9,208 bases of DNA from an uncultured Erysipelotrichaceae bacterium (lineage in GTDB: Bacteria > Bacillota_I > Bacilli_A > Erysipelotrichales > Erysipelotrichaceae). The stretch is taken from positions 1 to 9,208 of the forward strand of contig CACXEN010000169.1 in assembly GCA_902766675.1 (NCBI GenBank), given 5' to 3'. The position numbers and the translations under genes are program-made. Below the pieces are notes generated by a model that ran no database searches, was not told the origin of the DNA, and saw only the letters and a program-made list of their open reading frames with translations. Below are positions 6,649 through 9,208 of the stretch, in pieces (the first letter of the stretch is position 1; every line of letters starts with the position of its first letter).

Positions 6649-7523
6649 TGAAAAACACAAAGAAAAAGAACGCACCTAGTATGCGTAAAAGAATTACTAA
6701 TTTATTAGTACATTTAGCATTAGCTATACTAGCTTTTATATGGTTACTTCCTATCATTTGGATTGTTTTGACTAGTTTCCGTGCAGAGAAGGGAAGCTAT
6801 GTAAATTCATTCTTTCCTAAGTCATATACATTGAATAACTATATAAAGCTATTCACAGATAGAACAGTATTGAACTTCCCTAGAATGTTTACTAATACAC
6901 TTATTATTGCGATCTTTGCATGTCTTATTTCAACATTCTTTGTTGTATCTGTAGCATATAGTTTATCTAGAATGCGATTCAAAATGCGTAAACCATATAT
7001 GAATATGGCAATGATACTTGGCTTATTCCCAGGCTTTATGTCTATGATTGCACAATATTATTTATTAAAGACAATGGGACTAACAGAGGGTGGAATGATT
7101 CGTATTGCTTTAATTATTGCGTATAGTGCATGTGCTGGAATGGGCTTCCAGATTGCTAAGGGTTATTTAGATACGATTCCGAAATCAATTGATGAAGCGG
7201 CGATTATGGATGGAGCTACGCAATGGCAAGTTTTCACCCGCATTATCATGCCACTATCTAAACCAATTATTATTTATACAACTTTGACATCATTTATTGC
7301 GCCATGGGTAGATTTCATTTTCGCAAATGTATTATGTGGTGCAAATTCAAAACAATTTACAGTCGCAATTGGATTATGGAATATGTTACAGAAGGAATAT
7401 ATTCACCAATGGTATACAGCTTTTGCGGCTGGTGCAGTTGTGATTTCAATTCCTATCGCAATCATCTTCTTACTCATGCAGAAATATTATGTTGAAGGTG
7501 TAAGCGGTGCTGTAAAAGGTTAA
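6648..7523 (+). CDS. malG: Maltodextrin ABC transporter permease, MalG type
   Basis: Second channel subunit, 291 aa, close to the usual length for MalG. A basic cytoplasmic N-terminus (KNTKKK, MRKR) precedes about six membrane spans: 19-42, 82-105, 118-140, 150-168, 205-228 and 256-277. The ATPase-docking loop is EAAIMDGATQWQVF (183-196), completed by the conserved IIMP (199-202). The C-terminal stretch YVEGVSGAVKG (281-291) matches the ending typical of MalG-type permeases, which in the E. coli protein reaches toward the binding protein and substrate path. The ATG shares one base with the preceding stop codon, and GAGGAGG (6631-6637) lies ten bases upstream inside the end of the preceding gene. 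The two permeases are therefore almost certainly translationally coupled and made in equal amounts. Confidence 0.94.
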   Translation: MKNTKKKNAPSMRKRITNLLVHLALAILAFIWLLPIIWIVLTSFRAEKGSYVNSFFPKSYTLNNYIKLFTDRTVLNFPRMFTNTLIIAIFACLISTFFVVSVAYSLSRMRFKMRKPYMNMAMILGLFPGFMSMIAQYYLLKTMGLTEGGMIRIALIIAYSACAGMGFQIAKGYLDTIPKSIDEAAIMDGATQWQVFTRIIMPLSKPIIIYTTLTSFIAPWVDFIFANVLCGANSKQFTVAIGLWNMLQKEYIHQWYTAFAAGAVVISIPIAIIFLLMQKYYVEGVSGAVKG

Positions 7524-7527
7524 TTAC

Positions 7528-9108
7528 ATGATGAAAAAGATATTTCTCAGTCTATTGCTATTCATTAGTGTGGGTTTATCTGGATGTTTTCTAACAAATA
7601 AAGCATCACAGATGGAAAAAATCAATTCAAAACAAATGGCGAATATTACTTCGCCTTTTACTACTACTTATGAAGTGTTCTTATATAGCTTTCATGATAG
7701 TGATGGGGATGGAATTGGTGATATCAATGGATTGATTGAAAAACTTCCATATATAAAAGACTTAGGCTTTACATCCCTATGGATGATGCCAATACATCCA
7801 TCACCTACATATCATAAATATGATGTGAAAGATTATTACGATATTGATCCACAATATGGAACACTAGATGATTTTAAAGATCTTATTACTAAATGTAATG
7901 AGAATAATATGAAAGTGATAATTGATTTAGTGCTTAATCATACATCAGTGGAACACCCATGGTTCCAAGAAGCGAAATCCTATTTAGAAAGCCTAGAAGA
8001 TTGGCAAACTCCAAGTGCAGAGGAATGTAAATATATAGATTATTATCATTTCTCGAAAGAATTCCAAACGGGATATGCACAACTAGGAAATAGTTCATAT
8101 TTCTATGAAGCACGCTTTTGGGAAGGAATGCCAGATTTAAACTTAGATAACCAATTGGTGAAAGATGAGATTCGATCAATTATGGAATATTGGTTGGATT
8201 TAGGTGTATCAGGTTTTAGACTAGATGCGGTTACTTCTTATTACACTGGAAACATTGAAGGCAATGTTTCATTTCTAAGATGGCTTAATGAAACAGGGAA
8301 AGAGATTAATGAAGATTGTTATTTTGTTGGGGAGGCTTGGACAAACCAAAATGAAATAGCGAAGCTATATGAGAGTGGAATTGATTCGTTATTTGATTTC
8401 CCATTTGGAAATGTGGATGGCATCATTCATGAAACAACATTAAAAAATATTGGTGTTGATGCATATGTAAAAAAACAAATGGAGGCAGAAGAGTATTATT
8501 CATCGAAGAATCCAAATTATATCAATGCGCCATTTTATACAAACCACGATATGGCAAGGTCTGCTGGTTATTATGCGGGGGATAGTGAAGCGAAAGTAAA
8601 GCTATCAGGAGCGCTTAACTTATTGATGAGTGGAAATGTGTTTGTTTATTATGGAGAAGAAATTGGGATGAAAGGTGCAGGTAAAGATGAAAATAAACGT
8701 GCACCAATGCAATGGTCTAGTGAAGAAAACTGTCTAGGCCCAAAAGATATGGATGATTTCGATATGAAATATCCTCCACTTAATGAACAAGAAAAGAATG
8801 CATATTCGATATACAACTACTATAAACAAGCAATTCATTTAAGAAATGCTTTCCCATCGATTGCTTGTGGTAAGACAAATATAATCGATGAGTTGAGTGA
8901 TCAAGATTGCGTTGTATATCAAAAAACATATGAAGATGAAACAGTATATATCATCATTAGTCTAAAAGATGAAACAAATACCATTGATTTATCTTCTCTT
9001 GAAATAAATGAATTATCTGGCGTCTTACAGACAACGGAAGAGAAAATAGAATTGGATAATAAAATCTTAATTATACCTTCCTATGGTATAGCTATTTTTA
9101 AGAAATAA
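7528..9108 (+). CDS. Lipoprotein GH13 alpha-amylase-type glucan hydrolase
   Basis: Surface-anchored alpha-glucan hydrolase that probably trims maltodextrins or starch fragments outside the membrane before uptake. Over 526 aa the signal is MMKK, a hydrophobic core, and lipobox LSGC with lipidated C20. A TIM-barrel GH13 domain follows from about 46 to 435. Seen motifs are a calcium-type loop DSDGDGIGD (57-65), region I DLVLNH (133-138), region V MPDLN (201-205), region II GFRLDAV (229-235, nucleophile D233), region III FVGEAW (266-271, acid/base E269) and region IV TNHD (338-341, stabiliser D341). A C-terminal all-beta domain covers about 440-526. MPDLN is the motif described for the GH13_36 group, intermediate between oligo-1,6-glucosidases and neopullulanases, so cleavage of both alpha-1,4 and alpha-1,6 bonds is possible. 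The ATG at 7528 follows AAAAGG (7514-7519) inside the end of the permease gene. A second ATG directly follows at 7531. Catalytic residues are complete. Confidence 0.93.
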   Translation: MMKKIFLSLLLFISVGLSGCFLTNKASQMEKINSKQMANITSPFTTTYEVFLYSFHDSDGDGIGDINGLIEKLPYIKDLGFTSLWMMPIHPSPTYHKYDVKDYYDIDPQYGTLDDFKDLITKCNENNMKVIIDLVLNHTSVEHPWFQEAKSYLESLEDWQTPSAEECKYIDYYHFSKEFQTGYAQLGNSSYFYEARFWEGMPDLNLDNQLVKDEIRSIMEYWLDLGVSGFRLDAVTSYYTGNIEGNVSFLRWLNETGKEINEDCYFVGEAWTNQNEIAKLYESGIDSLFDFPFGNVDGIIHETTLKNIGVDAYVKKQMEAEEYYSSKNPNYINAPFYTNHDMARSAGYYAGDSEAKVKLSGALNLLMSGNVFVYYGEEIGMKGAGKDENKRAPMQWSSEENCLGPKDMDDFDMKYPPLNEQEKNAYSIYNYYKQAIHLRNAFPSIACGKTNIIDELSDQDCVVYQKTYEDETVYIIISLKDETNTIDLSSLEINELSGVLQTTEEKIELDNKILIIPSYGIAIFKK

Positions 9109-9120
9109 GAATTGGATAAT
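9041..9120 (+). repeat. Short direct repeat across the amylase stop codon
   Basis: Bases 9041-9060 and 9101-9120 match at 18 of 20 positions, with an exact 13-base core AGAATTGGATAAT (9048-9060 and 9108-9120). The copies are exactly 60 bases apart and so in the same reading frame. The first encodes EKIELDN near the amylase C-terminus. The second contains the amylase stop TAA (9106-9108) and the gap before the next gene. Confidence 0.75.
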
Positions 9121-9126
9121 GAATCT

Positions 9127-9208
9127 ATGTATCAGAATTATATATTTGATTTATATGGAACGTTGGTTGATATTCAAACTGATGAATATCAACCATCTTT
9201 ATGGCAAA
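9127..9208 (+). CDS. HAD-family hydrolase, 5' end only
   Basis: The window ends after 27 codons of an open frame starting MYQNYIFDLYGTLVDIQTDE. FDLYGTLVD (7-15) is motif I of the haloacid dehalogenase superfamily, with nucleophile D8. The second aspartate usual in phosphatases (DxD) is tyrosine here (Y10), as in haloacid dehalogenases and some related cytoplasmic HAD proteins. The start lies 18 bases after the amylase stop, with no terminator between, so co-transcription is likely. The ribosome binding site is weak (GGA at 9114-9116). A beta-phosphoglucomutase would suit a maltose operon, but those carry DxD and usually travel with a maltose phosphorylase, so that identity is not supported. 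The substrate cannot be told from this fragment, and the 3' end lies beyond the window. Confidence 0.8.
   Translation, partial: MYQNYIFDLYGTLVDIQTDEYQPSLWQ

Noticed and set aside
9040..9208. Amylase-hydrolase fusion by stop-codon read-through
   Set aside because: The frames agree, but a TAA stop intervenes, the hydrolase has its own ATG, and an exported lipoprotein fused to a cytoplasmic HAD domain is implausible.
1..9208. CRISPR arrays, tRNA or rRNA genes, insertion sequences, phage or defence genes
   Set aside because: No regular repeat-spacer pattern, RNA-gene signature, transposase motif or terminal inverted repeat pair was seen. The window is filled by sugar-metabolism genes.

Overview
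This is an AT-rich stretch with strong GGAGG-type ribosome binding sites, AGA-rich arginine codons, standard stop codons and two N-terminal lipoprotein signals. Together these point to a low-GC Gram-positive bacterium (Bacillota). The protein style resembles gut Erysipelotrichia or Clostridia, but that finer placement is an impression only. All complete genes lie on the + strand and form one tight maltose/maltodextrin uptake and breakdown operon.

Layout: positions 1-130 hold no supportable gene. They contain a long inverted repeat (28-80) and a rho-independent terminator (101-127) that closes whatever lies upstream. A near-consensus sigma-A promoter follows (148-176). A cre-like LacI-family operator sits in its -35/-10 spacer, and two tandem GAAACGTTTC operators lie between the predicted transcription start and the first ribosome binding site. 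The genes are: LacI-family regulator (221-1243), GH77 4-alpha-glucanotransferase (1240-2724), MalK/MsmK-type ATPase (2740-3921), lipoprotein maltodextrin-binding protein (3983-5224), two permeases (5302-6648 and 6648-7523), a lipoprotein GH13 alpha-amylase-type enzyme (7528-9108), and the first 27 codons of a HAD-family hydrolase (9127 to the window end). Gaps are short or overlapping except on either side of the binding-protein gene, where each intercistronic gap carries an RNA hairpin.

Inferred joint function: the membrane-anchored amylase trims maltodextrins or short alpha-glucans outside the cell. The lipoprotein binding protein captures the products. The two permeases and the ATPase import them, and the glucanotransferase remodels them in the cytoplasm. 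The regulator at the head of the operon probably represses its own transcript, and hence the whole operon, until maltodextrin is present. CcpA-type glucose repression may act through the cre-like box. No maltose phosphorylase or intracellular glucosidase is visible here.

I see a classical pathway rather than a new system. The points most worth checking are the stacked operator/RNA-hairpin leader, the hairpins bracketing the binding-protein gene, a lysine-rich insertion in the ATPase, the hybrid active-site motif of the amylase, and a duplicated segment spanning the amylase stop codon.
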